Shown: positions 50,737-60,036, counted from the stretch's first letter. The stretch: DNA of 64,000 nt from JAICQM01 sp963781555 (GCA_963781555.1 CAWAGB010000008.1:496001-560000), one strand, 5' to 3'. A program made the numbers and translations. The notes: generated from the sequence alone by a model not told the origin.

Positions 50737-52353
50737 GTGTCGCGTGTGGTTCGCTCGCTGGCGGTGGCGCCAGCCCTTTCCCTCCTGGTGCTCGGATCGA
50801 TGACGGCGATCGCCGTCGCGGACGGGCTCCCGCCCCCGCTCGCGGGGGTCACCGACGGACCGGGGGGCGACACCCTGCGCCAGGTGGCGGAGGGATATGG
50901 CCTGGCCTGTCAGGCGGATGCCGGCATCGGCGGTCCGGAGCTCTTCTGCATCCGCTCGGCAGACGACCATGGCCTGACCCTGGTGGCGACGTTCTATACC
51001 GATCCTGCCCTCGTGCTCGAGGCCTCGGCGTACGGGACGGCGCCGCTCCCTGAAGAGGCGACCACATTCCTGCGCGAGATGACGGCGCCGTTCTGCGCCG
51101 ATGCGAACGCGATGGCTGCCTTCATCGATGGCGCGATGGGGAGCGGAACCACCCAGACCTCGCTGCCCTACGAGGCAGATGGCTGCCGCCTCGACATGGC
51201 CGTCACCAGCGATGCCTCCACCTCCCCGCCCTTCGCCTCCGGCCGGGTCCTCGCCTTCGCCACGGGCGCGGTGGCTGCGCCGACGAGCTCCGCGTCCGCG
51301 TCCGGAGCGGCATCCGAGGCTGCCAGTCCAAGCGCGGGACCGGTCGGCGTCCCGGACGACACGCCAGCCAACCCGGACTCCGGCGCGCTGCCACCGCCGT
51401 TCGTCCGCTCCGTCGCCACGCCTGCGTCGGTGAGCCGCGACCCGCTGACCATCGTCGAGAGCGTCCTGCTGGCGCTGCTGGTGGTGGCCCTGATGCCGTT
51501 CCCGGCGCAGCTCTTCAACAGCACGCTGGAGGAGCACTACGACGAGGTGCGCGGCTGGTTCCGGCTTCGGCCGCGAGACGCGGGGCCGCCGCCGGAGCGT
51601 CGAGACCCCTGGAGCACGCCCATCGGGATCGTCGGCTTCCTGGTGCTCTCGGGGCTGCTCTACGGCCTCCTCGATCCCACCTTCGGCGCTGACCTGGCGT
51701 CGCTCGCCGAGCTGACCGGGATGGTCGTCGGCATCGGCCTGACCACCTTCCTGTTCGTCGCGCCGATGCTCCTGCTGGCGCGGCGGCGTGGTGCATCTGC
51801 CCGCTTCCGGGCCCTCCCCGGGACGCTGCTGGTCGGCATCGCGTGCGTCGGGATCTCGCGTCTCACCGGGTTTGCGCCGGGCTACCTGTACGGGTTGGTC
51901 ATCGGCCTGGTGGTGGGGCTCGACCTGGCTCGCGAGGAGGAGGGCCGCCAGGTGGCGCTGGCGGCCGTCGTCATGCTGCTCGCCGCGCTCGGCGCGTGGG
52001 CGCTGCTCGGCGCCCTGGCCGGCCGCGATCTCGGACCCGTGGGCATCGCGCTCGACACGGCCCTGGCGGCGGTGCTGGTCGCGGGACTGGAGGGCGTCGT
52101 CTTCGGGCTGCTGCCGCTGCGCTTCCTGCCCGGAGAGCGACTGTACGGGTGGAGCCGGCCGGCCTGGGCGGTGCTGCTCGGCATCGGCGCCTTCGCGTTC
52201 TTCCACATCCTCATCAACCCCGCATCGGGCTACCTTGCTGACACGACGCGCGGATCACTCCTCACCATCGTGGCGCTGCTGGTCGGGTTTGGCATCGTCT
52301 CGGTCGCCTTCTGGTCGTGGTTCCGCTTCCGCGCGCCACGCGGCGCGGCCTAG
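50737..52353 (+). CDS. FGLLP-type multi-helix membrane protein, second paralog
   Basis: A 538-residue protein. A signal peptide (ALSLLVLGSMTAIAVADG) is followed by a ~170-residue extracytoplasmic part with Cys pairs and a Ser/Ala/Pro linker. Then come one helix, a stalk with QLFNSTLEEHYDEV and about seven helices containing GVVFGLLPLRFLPGERL and HILINPASGYLAD. It shares this module with 27503-29494 but not the ectodomain. GTG at 50737 has GGGAG 8 nt upstream. No function is known to me. Confidence 0.75.
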   Translation: MSRVVRSLAVAPALSLLVLGSMTAIAVADGLPPPLAGVTDGPGGDTLRQVAEGYGLACQADAGIGGPELFCIRSADDHGLTLVATFYTDPALVLEASAYGTAPLPEEATTFLREMTAPFCADANAMAAFIDGAMGSGTTQTSLPYEADGCRLDMAVTSDASTSPPFASGRVLAFATGAVAAPTSSASASGAASEAASPSAGPVGVPDDTPANPDSGALPPPFVRSVATPASVSRDPLTIVESVLLALLVVALMPFPAQLFNSTLEEHYDEVRGWFRLRPRDAGPPPERRDPWSTPIGIVGFLVLSGLLYGLLDPTFGADLASLAELTGMVVGIGLTTFLFVAPMLLLARRRGASARFRALPGTLLVGIACVGISRLTGFAPGYLYGLVIGLVVGLDLAREEEGRQVALAAVVMLLAALGAWALLGALAGRDLGPVGIALDTALAAVLVAGLEGVVFGLLPLRFLPGERLYGWSRPAWAVLLGIGAFAFFHILINPASGYLADTTRGSLLTIVALLVGFGIVSVAFWSWFRFRAPRGAA

Positions 52354-52955
52354 GCGATCGGCACGCGCAGCTGCCCGTCGACGAGTGGCTCGCCCACGAC
52401 CGACGCGAGCCGCTCGGCGATCGCCCACCAGTCGAAGTCGGCGGTCACCTCGCTGGCCCGCACTTCCACCAGTCGCTCGCCGGGAAGGTAGTCGGGGAGG
52501 ATGCGGTCGAGGATCGCCTCGATCTCGTCACGGAACGCATCGTTCGTGCTGCGCACCCCGTCTGCCAGCAGCGCGACATCGGGCAGCAGCCGCACCGACA
52601 GGTCGTAGGTCGTGGCCCAGCCCCGGATGAGCGGCTCCACGCCGAACGGGTCGGCACCATCGGTCACGCGCAGGAAATAGGCGAAGTTGTCGACCACGGA
52701 CCGATCGGTGACCAGCACCTCGGCCCGGTTGCGCAGCTCGAGCTCCTGCTGGACCTGCGCCATGAGGACCCACAGCTGGGCCTCCGGGGTGGCGCCCTCG
52801 TTGAGGCCCAGCGGGTTGAAGCGGACCACCTCGCGCCCGACCTCCACGCTCCGTCCGGCGCGACCGATCGTCGAGGCGAAGGCGTGCACCGCGTTCGACT
52901 TGCGCACCGAGTGCGAGCCGATGAAGGCGATCTTGGCGGGACGGCTCCAGGGCAT
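52350..52955 (-). CDS. AAA_28/NadR-like nucleotide-binding protein with altered P-loop
   Basis: A 201-residue P-loop-fold protein. The N-terminal KIAFIGSHSVRKSNAVHAF occupies the Walker A position, but the usual GxxxxGK[ST] is GSHSVRKS, with Arg in place of the last Gly. VLVTDRSVVDNFAYFL is the following DR-type helix. It resembles AAA_28 or NadR kinase-domain proteins. ATP binding may be weakened. TAGGCT (52962-52967, minus strand) is 6 nt before the ATG. Confidence 0.68.
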   Translation of the reverse strand: MPWSRPAKIAFIGSHSVRKSNAVHAFASTIGRAGRSVEVGREVVRFNPLGLNEGATPEAQLWVLMAQVQQELELRNRAEVLVTDRSVVDNFAYFLRVTDGADPFGVEPLIRGWATTYDLSVRLLPDVALLADGVRSTNDAFRDEIEAILDRILPDYLPGERLVEVRASEVTADFDWWAIAERLASVVGEPLVDGQLRVPIA

Positions 52956-52964
52956 GCGCTGAGC

Positions 52965-54140
52965 CTACAGGCAGGCGCCAGTGTCGACGGCCGCGGTGGC
53001 GCCAACGAACGGCGTGAGGCGCGCCACGGCCTCCGCCGAGCCGATCGCGTAGCCGACCTGCGGATCGATGCGCGACGCCCCGAAGATGACCCCGCCCACG
53101 ATCCCCGGCTCCACCACCAGCGGGCCGCCCGAGTTGCCGCGACGCACCTCGCTGCGCAGCTCCGCGATCTCGCGGCTGTGCCGTCCGTTGCCGTAGATGT
53201 CGGGACCCAGAATGTCATGGACCGCGGTCACGCCGGCCGCCGTGACGGTGAGGTCGCCACCGCCCGGATAGCCGAGCGCCACGGCGGTTGAGCCGCGTCC
53301 GGGCGTGGTGATGGCGAGGCGCAGCGGTGCCGCTGCCGCGCCGGGCACGTGGAGCAGCGCGAGATCCGCCACCGGGTCGAAGGCGACGACCGTCGCCGTC
53401 AACGTGTCGCTGCCCACGGTCGCCGTCACCCCCGTCGCGCCGGCAACGACGTGGGCGTTGGTGACCGCGTGCTCGGGCCCGATGAAGAAGCCACTCCCCA
53501 CCGACAGCGTGCTCCCGCAGCCGCTCGAGGTGATGCGCGTCGTGCTGGCAAGCGCCGAGTCCGCCAGTGCGCGCGCCTCGGCATCCGCGGGCAGGTCGAC
53601 CGGCGCCGCGATCGGTGGCTCGAGGCCACCGAAGAGGGGTGGCAGATCGGTGGTGTCGAGCAGCGCCCCGAGCTGGCCGGCCACCGTCAGCGGTGCCGGC
53701 AGCCGCTCGCCGACGATGCGGAGCGCCGAGGAGTCACGCGCTGCGGAGGCGAGACCGGGCGTCATCCCGGCAGCGAGCATCCCGCCCACCAGCCAGACCA
53801 GCAGCACCACGTGGGCGGCCCCGACGACCGCTCCGCCGGCGGCCTCGAGCGGCCGGAGGGGGCTTGCCCGCAGGCCACGGCTGAGCCGCGTGCCGACCGC
53901 GGCGCCGGTGGCCTCGCCCAGCACCACCACGGCGCCGAGACCGAGGACCGTGACCAGGGCGCGCGTCGGCTGCTCGATCTCCGCCAGCTGCGCGCGTAGC
54001 AGGGAGGCGGCTGCGAGCGCGAGGGCGAAGCCGGCAACTGCCCCGACGAGCCCGAGGACCGGCCCCAGGAAGCCGGCGCGCGCGCCCGCCACCAGGGAGA
54101 CCACGAGCAGCAGCAGGATGGCGAGGTCCAGGAGGTTCAT
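52965..54140 (-). CDS. MarP-like membrane serine protease (CvpA domain plus trypsin-like domain)
   Basis: A 391-residue protein. Residues 1-150 hold four membrane helices of the CvpA/colicin V type; residues ~195-390 form a trypsin-like protease outside the membrane. The triad is H in AVTNAHVVAG, D in PVADLALLHV and S in VRRGNSGGPLV. Two cysteines flank the protease (SSGCGS and DTGACL at the end), as in MarP of mycobacteria, where a disulfide and acid resistance are reported. TAGGCT (54150-54155, minus strand) is 9 nt before the ATG. Confidence 0.88.
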   Translation of the reverse strand: MNLLDLAILLLLVVSLVAGARAGFLGPVLGLVGAVAGFALALAAASLLRAQLAEIEQPTRALVTVLGLGAVVVLGEATGAAVGTRLSRGLRASPLRPLEAAGGAVVGAAHVVLLVWLVGGMLAAGMTPGLASAARDSSALRIVGERLPAPLTVAGQLGALLDTTDLPPLFGGLEPPIAAPVDLPADAEARALADSALASTTRITSSGCGSTLSVGSGFFIGPEHAVTNAHVVAGATGVTATVGSDTLTATVVAFDPVADLALLHVPGAAAAPLRLAITTPGRGSTAVALGYPGGGDLTVTAAGVTAVHDILGPDIYGNGRHSREIAELRSEVRRGNSGGPLVVEPGIVGGVIFGASRIDPQVGYAIGSAEAVARLTPFVGATAAVDTGACL

Positions 54141-54289
54141 GGGACGCCCAGCCTAGCGGCCGGCAGTCATCGCCGCCCGACAGGCGGGCGACGGCGAGAG
54201 GTCGTGGCGCCGTTGCTCCGGTGTACTGTATCGGCTTCCCATCACACGTCAGCGTGGGCCGAGGGGTTCTTCAGGAGGGTCGAGAGCAC

Positions 54290-55138
54290 ATGGCGCGAAT
54301 CGTCCGTGCGGCACTGCTGCAGGCGGAGTGGACCGGCGACAAGGAATCGATGATCGCCAAGCACGAGAAGTACGCCCGTCAGGCTGCCGAACAGGGCGCC
54401 AAGGTGATGTGCTTCCAGGAGCTCTTCTACGGGCCCTACTTCTGCCAGGTCCAGGATCCCGAGTACTTCGGCTATACCGAGCACATCCCCGAGGGTCCCA
54501 CGACCAAGCGCATGCAGGAGCTGGCCAAGGAGACCGGGATGGTCCTCATCGTGCCGATGTACGAGGAGGACACCCAGACGACAGGCATCTACTACAACAC
54601 CGCCATCGTCATCGATGCCGACGGGACCTACCTGGGCAAGTACCGCAAGACCCACATTCCGCACGTCAAGGGCTTCTGGGAGAAGTACTACTTCCGTCCT
54701 GGCAACACCGGCTACCCGGTGTTCGACACCGCAGTGGGCAAGGTCGGCGTCTACATCTGCTACGACCGCCACTTCCCGGAGGGCGCCAGGGCGCTGGGCC
54801 TCAATGGCGCGGAGATCGTGTTCATCCCCTCCGCGACCTCCCGCGGGTTGAGCGAGTACCTGTGGCGGGTGGAGCAGGTGAGCCACGCGCTCGCGAACGG
54901 CTACTACGTCGGGACCATCAACCGGGTCGGCATCGAGCCGCTGGGCGACGACGACTTCTACGGGCAGTCCTACTTCGTGGATCCGCGCGGCCAGTTCATC
55001 GGTGACGTCGGCGACGCGCACGACGAGGAGCTCATCGTCCGCGACCTCGACCTCGACATGATCGAGGAGGTGCGCCAGACGTGGCAGTTCTTCAGGGACC
55101 GCCGCCCCGACGCCTACGAAGACCTTGTCCGTCCCTAG
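54290..55138 (+). CDS. nitrilase-superfamily amidohydrolase (beta-ureidopropionase/N-carbamoylputrescine amidase-like)
   Basis: A 282-residue C-N hydrolase. The Glu-Lys-Cys triad is in FQELFYGPY, KYRKTHIPH and VYICYDRHFPEGAR. The long central loop (GFWEKYYFRPGNTGYPVF) and length fit N-carbamoyl-beta-alanine or N-carbamoylputrescine hydrolases. AGGAGGG stands 10 nt before the ATG. The LLM oxidoreductase starts 4 nt after the stop, so the two form one operon, possibly for pyrimidine or polyamine nitrogen use. Confidence 0.85.
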   Translation: MARIVRAALLQAEWTGDKESMIAKHEKYARQAAEQGAKVMCFQELFYGPYFCQVQDPEYFGYTEHIPEGPTTKRMQELAKETGMVLIVPMYEEDTQTTGIYYNTAIVIDADGTYLGKYRKTHIPHVKGFWEKYYFRPGNTGYPVFDTAVGKVGVYICYDRHFPEGARALGLNGAEIVFIPSATSRGLSEYLWRVEQVSHALANGYYVGTINRVGIEPLGDDDFYGQSYFVDPRGQFIGDVGDAHDEELIVRDLDLDMIEEVRQTWQFFRDRRPDAYEDLVRP

Positions 55139-55142
55139 CCCG

Positions 55143-56126
55143 ATGGACTTCGGGTTCACCGTCAAGCCGGAGCACCGCTATGACCGCGCCGTCGACCTTG
55201 CGCGGCGCGCGGAGGCCAACGGGTTCGGCTACGGCTGGATGTTCGACAGCCACGTCCTGTGGCGCGAGCCGTATCCGCTGCTGACCCTGATGGCCACGGC
55301 CACCGAGCGGATGCGCTTCGGGACCTGCGTCACCAACCCGGCGACCCGCGACGTGACCGTCACCGCGTCGGTGCTGGCGACGCTCAACGAGATCAGCGGC
55401 GGGCGCATGGACCTGGGCATCGGCCGCGGCGACAGCGCCCGGCGGGTGATGGGCAAGAAGCCGACGACGGTCGCCTACATGGAGGAGTGCTGCCGCATCG
55501 TCCGTGCCCTCACCGCCGGTGAGAAGGTCTCCGTGGACGACACCGAGCTGCAGCTCACCTGGGCCAGCCACGGTCCGGTACCGATCTGGGTCGCCGGGTA
55601 CGGACCCATGGCGCTCGCCGCCGCCGGACGCGTGGCCGATGGGATCATCCTCCAGCTCGCCGACCCGGACATCATCCGCTGGTGCATGTCCTTCGTCCGT
55701 GCCGCCGCCGAGGAGGCGGGTCGGGATCCCGACAGCATCAAGGTCATGGCCGCGGCGGCGGCGTACATCTCCGACGACGTGGCCGAGGCGCGCGAGCGGG
55801 TGCGCTGGTTCCCGGCGCTGGTCAGCAACCACGTGGTCGACCTCATCAACAAGTACGACAAGGCCGACCTCCCCGAGGCCCTGTGGCACTACGTCGAGAA
55901 CCGCGAGGGCTACGACTACCTGCACCACGCCGAGGTCGGGTCGTCGAACGCCGCCTTCGTGAGCGACGAGATCGTTGACCGATTCGCGATCGTCGGGTCG
56001 GCGGCCGCCCATCGCGAGCGCCTCGCCGAGCTGGCCGACGCGGGCGTGACCCAGTTCAACGTGTACCTGATGAACGGGGACGAGGAAGCCCAGCTGGATC
56101 GATACGGAGCGGAGCTCACCCGCTGA
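55143..56126 (+). CDS. LLM-class flavin/F420-dependent oxidoreductase
   Basis: A 327-residue luciferase-like (beta/alpha)8 protein. MDFGFTVKPEHRYDRAVDLARRAEANGFGYGWMFDSHVLW starts the fold; TNPATRDVTVTASVLATLNEISGGRMDLGIGRGDSARR and PIWVAGYGPMALAAAGRVADGIILQ are typical of F420-dependent members. ATG 55143 follows the nitrilase stop by 4 nt. An upstream in-frame TTG (55125) would overlap that gene and is rejected. Confidence 0.85.
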   Translation: MDFGFTVKPEHRYDRAVDLARRAEANGFGYGWMFDSHVLWREPYPLLTLMATATERMRFGTCVTNPATRDVTVTASVLATLNEISGGRMDLGIGRGDSARRVMGKKPTTVAYMEECCRIVRALTAGEKVSVDDTELQLTWASHGPVPIWVAGYGPMALAAAGRVADGIILQLADPDIIRWCMSFVRAAAEEAGRDPDSIKVMAAAAAYISDDVAEARERVRWFPALVSNHVVDLINKYDKADLPEALWHYVENREGYDYLHHAEVGSSNAAFVSDEIVDRFAIVGSAAAHRERLAELADAGVTQFNVYLMNGDEEAQLDRYGAELTR

Positions 56127-56132
56127 GTCAGG

Positions 56133-56570
56133 TCAGCCGAGCTTCTCGGCCAGCGAGACGATGATCCCGGCCGGTCCCCGTACGTAGCACAGCCGGTAGA
56201 CGTCCTCGTACTGGACGACCTCGCCGAGCAGCTCGGCGCCGCCGGCGCGCAGGCGGGCAACGGTCTCGTCGATGTCATCGACCTCGAACATCACGCTGCG
56301 CAGGCCGAGGGTGTTCGGCGGTGCGCCCGCCCCGGTATCGCTGACCGCGGGGGCGTTGAACTTGGTCAGCTCCAACCTGCCGTTGCCGTCCGGGGTACGC
56401 ATCATGGTGATGTCGGCGCGGATGCCGTCGAGGCCATTGACGCGATCCACCGCCTCGCCCCCGACGGACGCTTCGCCCTCCACGTCCAGGCCGAGGTCGC
56501 TGAAGAACGTGATGGCCGCCTCCAGATCCTCCACGACCACGCTGACGTGGTCCATGCGCAGCACAGCCAT
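56133..56570 (-). CDS. VOC-superfamily (glyoxalase-like) protein
   Basis: A 145-residue protein with two VOC repeats: MDHVSVVVEDLEAAITFFSDLGLDVEG and LRSVMFEVDDIDETVARLRAGGAELLGEV. Metal-ligand positions are H in DHVSV, E in GRLELTKF and E in FEVDD or the C-terminal half. The reaction is unknown (lyase, isomerase or dioxygenase are all possible). It starts 2 nt after the upstream Pr6Pr-like gene. Confidence 0.85.
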   Translation of the reverse strand: MAVLRMDHVSVVVEDLEAAITFFSDLGLDVEGEASVGGEAVDRVNGLDGIRADITMMRTPDGNGRLELTKFNAPAVSDTGAGAPPNTLGLRSVMFEVDDIDETVARLRAGGAELLGEVVQYEDVYRLCYVRGPAGIIVSLAEKLG

Positions 56571-56572
56571 CG

Positions 56573-57199
56573 TTACGCGTCGCTCCGCCGGGCGCGCAAT
56601 GCCGGGCCGACGGTGGCCACCAGCCATACCACGCCCAGGAAGAGGACCATGATGCCGACCGCGTAGACGGCCACCGTTCCGTACCCGCCGTTCTTCGGAT
56701 CCAGGAACGGGTACGGATACCAGCCGTCGACCGCACCGCGCACCAGGGTGAACGCCGTCCAGGCCACCGGTGGGATCAGCCAGGGCCAGACCGCGCGCCG
56801 GAAGCCAATCGGGCCATGGGGCGGCTCGATGAGCCAGTCGGCCATCACTGCCACCGGCATGATCCGGTGGAGCACCGTGTCCACCCATGCGACGTTGGTC
56901 TGCAGCTGCTCCTGCAGGTCGCGGAGGAGCACCGCGAAGACGATGAAGGTGACCGCCATGAACACGACGGCCGCGCCGCGCCACAGATCGGGCACCGGTG
57001 ACCCACCGGCGAGCTGGCGCCGCCCGCTCTCCAGGAAGACCGCCGTCGCCAACAGGTTCGAGAGGACGGTGAAGAACAGGAAGAAGCGGGTGGGATTGAA
57101 TACGCCGTTGTCCAGCAGGTTGCTGATCTGGGTCCCGAGGGCCGCCAGCACCAGTACGGCGAACCCGATGCGGACCCAGGCGAGCAGGCGGTTATCCAT
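56573..57199 (-). CDS. Pr6Pr-family membrane protein
   Basis: A 208-residue protein with six hydrophobic helices. FFTVLSNLLATAVFL, HRIMPVAVMADWLIEPPHG and WYPYPFLDP are hallmarks of the Pr6Pr family. The function of bacterial members is unknown. TACAGT (57208-57213, minus strand) is 8 nt before the ATG. Co-transcribed with the VOC protein. Confidence 0.83.
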   Translation of the reverse strand: MDNRLLAWVRIGFAVLVLAALGTQISNLLDNGVFNPTRFFLFFTVLSNLLATAVFLESGRRQLAGGSPVPDLWRGAAVVFMAVTFIVFAVLLRDLQEQLQTNVAWVDTVLHRIMPVAVMADWLIEPPHGPIGFRRAVWPWLIPPVAWTAFTLVRGAVDGWYPYPFLDPKNGGYGTVAVYAVGIMVLFLGVVWLVATVGPALRARRSDA

Positions 57200-57282
57200 C
57201 GCGGCGGACTGTAGCATCTGGCCCGCTCGCAGCCGTTGGGCCGACGACGCCGAGGCACTGTCCCGCGCCGCCATGGCGAGAT

Positions 57283-58452
57283 TCAGTCGAGCGGCATCGG
57301 AAAGCGCACCACGCTGGACGCATCCTCGAGGGTGACCCACAGCTCCCCGTCAAGCGTTGTGACGCCCACGTAGATATCCCACGGCAGCGGGATGACCTCA
57401 CTCACCCGTCCGCTCACGGCGTCGATGTGTGCGACTCCCCCAGGGGCGGCCGCCCACACGTAGCCGTCAGACACGGTGAGGCCACCCCAGACGCCGCCCG
57501 TCTGCCGTGGCAGCTCGATCTGCTTCGCGACGGTCGCCGAGTCCCCGTCGATCTGCACAATGTTTCCGCTGGGGTGCAGAACCCCCCACACGGACCCGTC
57601 GCCGGAGGTGATGTAGTCGATCGTCTGGCCAGGGACGTCCGTCGTGGCGACGACGGTATTCGTCGCCACCGCCACCTTCTTGAGGCCGGCATTCGTTGGA
57701 ACCCAGACGGCGTCCCCGACGACCACCGCGGCCGCCGAACGGGTTGGAGCCCCGAGCTCGACGGTGGCAACAAGCTCGCCTCGCCGCAGGTCCACGCGGA
57801 GCAGCGTCGTCCCGTTCAGCGTCCATGCCGTATCGCCGTCGATGACGAGGCTGATGCCCTCCACCCCGTCTATGGTGCGCAGCACGGCCCCGGTGAGCGG
57901 GTCCAGCTGTACCAGCGGTGCGGGAAGGCAGCACCGGCCGGGCTCCGCCGTCCGCATTGCCCACAGCTCGTCACCTCGGAAGGCCTCGCCCATCACGCCA
58001 GGCACCCGGGCGGTGATGAGGTTGGTACGCGGGTCGATCCGAACGAGATCCTTACCGCCGAGAAAGGAAACCTCGACCCAGACGGTGCCCCGAGCCGCCA
58101 TCACGCGCCAGACGGGATCTGCCACCGGCTCACCAATCGGGATGACACGAGCACCGGCTGGAAGCCGGTCGTCCGTCGCCGGCGAATGGCCGGGAGTGGG
58201 CGTCGCAATGCCGCCGGGGTTGCCCCGCTGCAGGAGCATTCCGTTGCCGATGACGAGGACCGCGACGACGGTCGCCAGGGCGACCGTAGCGAGCGTGAGC
58301 ATGACCGATGGTCGCCCTCCCTGGTGGGTGGTGGACACACGCGCGATGACAGCGTCGGCGACGTCGTCCGCGGTGGGGCGCGGCTCCTGATCCTCGATCC
58401 AGCGCCTGATCTCGGCCTCCACCTGTGGATTGGACGGGCGGTCGGAATTCAT
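57283..58452 (-). CDS. membrane protein with beta-propeller-like ectodomain, partner of the ECF sigma factor
   Basis: A 389-residue protein. Residues 1-45 are a cytoplasmic acidic segment, ~50-70 a membrane helix (VMLTLATVALATVVAVLVIG), and the rest a repeated Trp/Gly-rich domain (VWGVLHPSGNIVQID, VWAAAPGGVAHID, LWVTLEDAS) like a Vgb-type propeller. Its ATG overlaps the stop of the ECF sigma gene (ATGA), so it is probably the anti-sigma factor or sensor, although no ZAS zinc motif is seen. Confidence 0.72.
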   Translation of the reverse strand: MNSDRPSNPQVEAEIRRWIEDQEPRPTADDVADAVIARVSTTHQGGRPSVMLTLATVALATVVAVLVIGNGMLLQRGNPGGIATPTPGHSPATDDRLPAGARVIPIGEPVADPVWRVMAARGTVWVEVSFLGGKDLVRIDPRTNLITARVPGVMGEAFRGDELWAMRTAEPGRCCLPAPLVQLDPLTGAVLRTIDGVEGISLVIDGDTAWTLNGTTLLRVDLRRGELVATVELGAPTRSAAAVVVGDAVWVPTNAGLKKVAVATNTVVATTDVPGQTIDYITSGDGSVWGVLHPSGNIVQIDGDSATVAKQIELPRQTGGVWGGLTVSDGYVWAAAPGGVAHIDAVSGRVSEVIPLPWDIYVGVTTLDGELWVTLEDASSVVRFPMPLD

Positions 58453-58997
58453 CGTGGCGCGCCTCGAGGTGTTGGGGTTTCATCGGCTTCGATTGAGGCG
58501 CGAAGCGCACGACTCGCGTAGTGGAGGCGCGACCGAATTGTTCCTACCGGCACGTCCAGCACCCTGGCCACCTCGGTGAGCGGCAGGCCCGCGTGGTGAT
58601 GCAGAACGAGCACCGCTCGATGTTGCACGGAGAGGCGCCGGAAGCCGCGCTCGATGCGGTCACGATTCACCACGTCATCGGTCTCGTCGCGACCCGCGGG
58701 ATGCAGGTGGGCCAGCAGTCCCAGGGGGTTGCGGAGGATGCGCCGTCGTCGGGACTCTGCGTAGCAGCACCGGACGACCAGCCGGTAGGTCCACGCGTCG
58801 AACCGGGTCGGGTCGCGCAGCTCACCGATGTGACGCCATGCCTCGAGCAGGGCCTGCTGGGTGGCGTCCTCCGCCAGACCCTGGTCGTGGAGGATGCGAT
58901 ATGCCACGCCGAGCAGCCGCGCGGCAGCCTCGGGAACGAGCTGGGAGAACGCATGCTCATCGCCGCGTTGGGCTCGCCGGACGAGGTCTGCCTGCAC
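58449..58997 (-). CDS. ECF-type RNA polymerase sigma factor 1
   Basis: A 182-residue sigma-70 factor. Region 2: AFSQLVPEAAARLLGVAYRILHDQGLAEDATQQALLEAW; region 4: FRRLSVQHRAVLVLHHHAGLPLTEVARVLDVPVGTIRSRLHYA. The GTG at 58997 has GGAGGGG 6 nt upstream and gives the normal ECF length; a longer reading from an ATG further upstream would add a Pro/Arg-rich leader without likeness. Downstream is the putative membrane regulator. Confidence 0.87.
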   Translation of the reverse strand: MQADLVRRAQRGDEHAFSQLVPEAAARLLGVAYRILHDQGLAEDATQQALLEAWRHIGELRDPTRFDAWTYRLVVRCCYAESRRRRILRNPLGLLAHLHPAGRDETDDVVNRDRIERGFRRLSVQHRAVLVLHHHAGLPLTEVARVLDVPVGTIRSRLHYASRALRASIEADETPTPRGAPR

Positions 58998-59164
58998 GTC
59001 CCACCCCTCCGCGGTCGGTGCCGCCTCCGGGGAGTATGAGCCCAGAGGTCCAGCGTGCCGGGGAGACCGGCGGACCGCAGTGGGCCGGCTCGGCCCGCCC
59101 ACTGCGGCGCTCGCTCGATCACGCCAGCTCATGGTCACCACGTTCGTCATCGGTGCATGACCCG

Positions 59165-59464
59165 TCACCGATGGCGCGGCGTGACCTGCTGACGTTGCGC
59201 CTCCCACGCCTGACCACCGGTCAGCGTGCTGGCGTCGATGCCCGACAGGGTCGAGTGCCGGGGGGTTTGCTGTGTGTGCTCGAGCTCCCACTGGCGACCG
59301 GCGTCCCGGAGCTGTTGGCTGGGCGACCACGGTGCCCGCTGCAGGGTGAGGTGCAACAGCGGCCCGCCGATCACGATGCCCATCGCGAGCGACAGCGCGA
59401 TGGCAAGCGCCACCACCATCGGTGCGATGTTCACCCGGCCACCGGTCCGTTCGAGAGTTGTCAT
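59165..59464 (-). CDS. small single-span membrane protein (99 aa)
   Basis: One membrane helix is predicted at residues ~14-40 (APMVVALAIALSLAMGIVIGGPLL), followed by a polar, Gln-rich tail (QQLRDAGRQWELEHTQQTPRH). No domain recognised. GAGG lies 9 nt before the ATG. Gene status is moderately supported by position and the helix. Confidence 0.5.
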   Translation of the reverse strand: MTTLERTGGRVNIAPMVVALAIALSLAMGIVIGGPLLHLTLQRAPWSPSQQLRDAGRQWELEHTQQTPRHSTLSGIDASTLTGGQAWEAQRQQVTPRHR

Positions 59465-59608
59465 GGCTTGGTCCTCATGTGCTCGGGGAGGGCTATCCAC
59501 CGCGGTTCCAGCGCTTCTATGTCGCATGAGGCGGCGGCATGCAGAAACGTTCAAGCGAACCGCACCGCTCGGCGTGCAGTAGCGGGACATCGGTCTTAGG
59601 CTGACGCG

Positions 59609-60036
59609 ATGCAGATCAGCCACGTGGCCGGGTTCGGCCCGGTCGTCCGCGACGTCGATGCGTCCCGCCGGTTCTGGGGCGGCGATCTCGGCATCACCCT
59701 CGCAGAGCAGGCGCCGGACTACTTCACCAACGAGAGCCTCGATGGGGTCCGCTACTTCGGCCTCTGGCCGCTGAGCCAGGCCGCGCAGGCGACGTTCGGG
59801 ACTGATGCATGGCCGGACGACGTTCCCGCCCCGAGCAGCTGGATGGAGCTGGACGTCGCGTCGGCTAGCGCCGTCGCCACCGCGGTAGACGAGCTCAGGG
59901 CCGCCGGCCATCGCGTCCTGCGGCGTGCCCAGATGGAGCCATGGGCCAGACCACCTCGCGGCTGCTGAGCCCGGAGGGGTTGCTCGTGGGCATCACGTTC
60001 ACGCCGTGGCAGCACGAGGCGCCCGTTAGCGCGTAG
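59609..60036 (+). pseudogene. VOC-superfamily protein, frameshifted near the C-terminus
   Basis: MQISHVAGFGPVVRDVDASRRFWGGDLGITL and WMELDVASASAVATAVDELRAAGHRVL are glyoxalase-fold repeats. The frame then ends early, but the frame beside it continues with TSRLLSPEGLLVGITFTPWQH to TAG 60034-60036, the usual VOC end. One missing G in the GGG at 59943-59945 explains it. TAGGCT (59597-59602) is 6 nt before the ATG. Confidence 0.75.
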
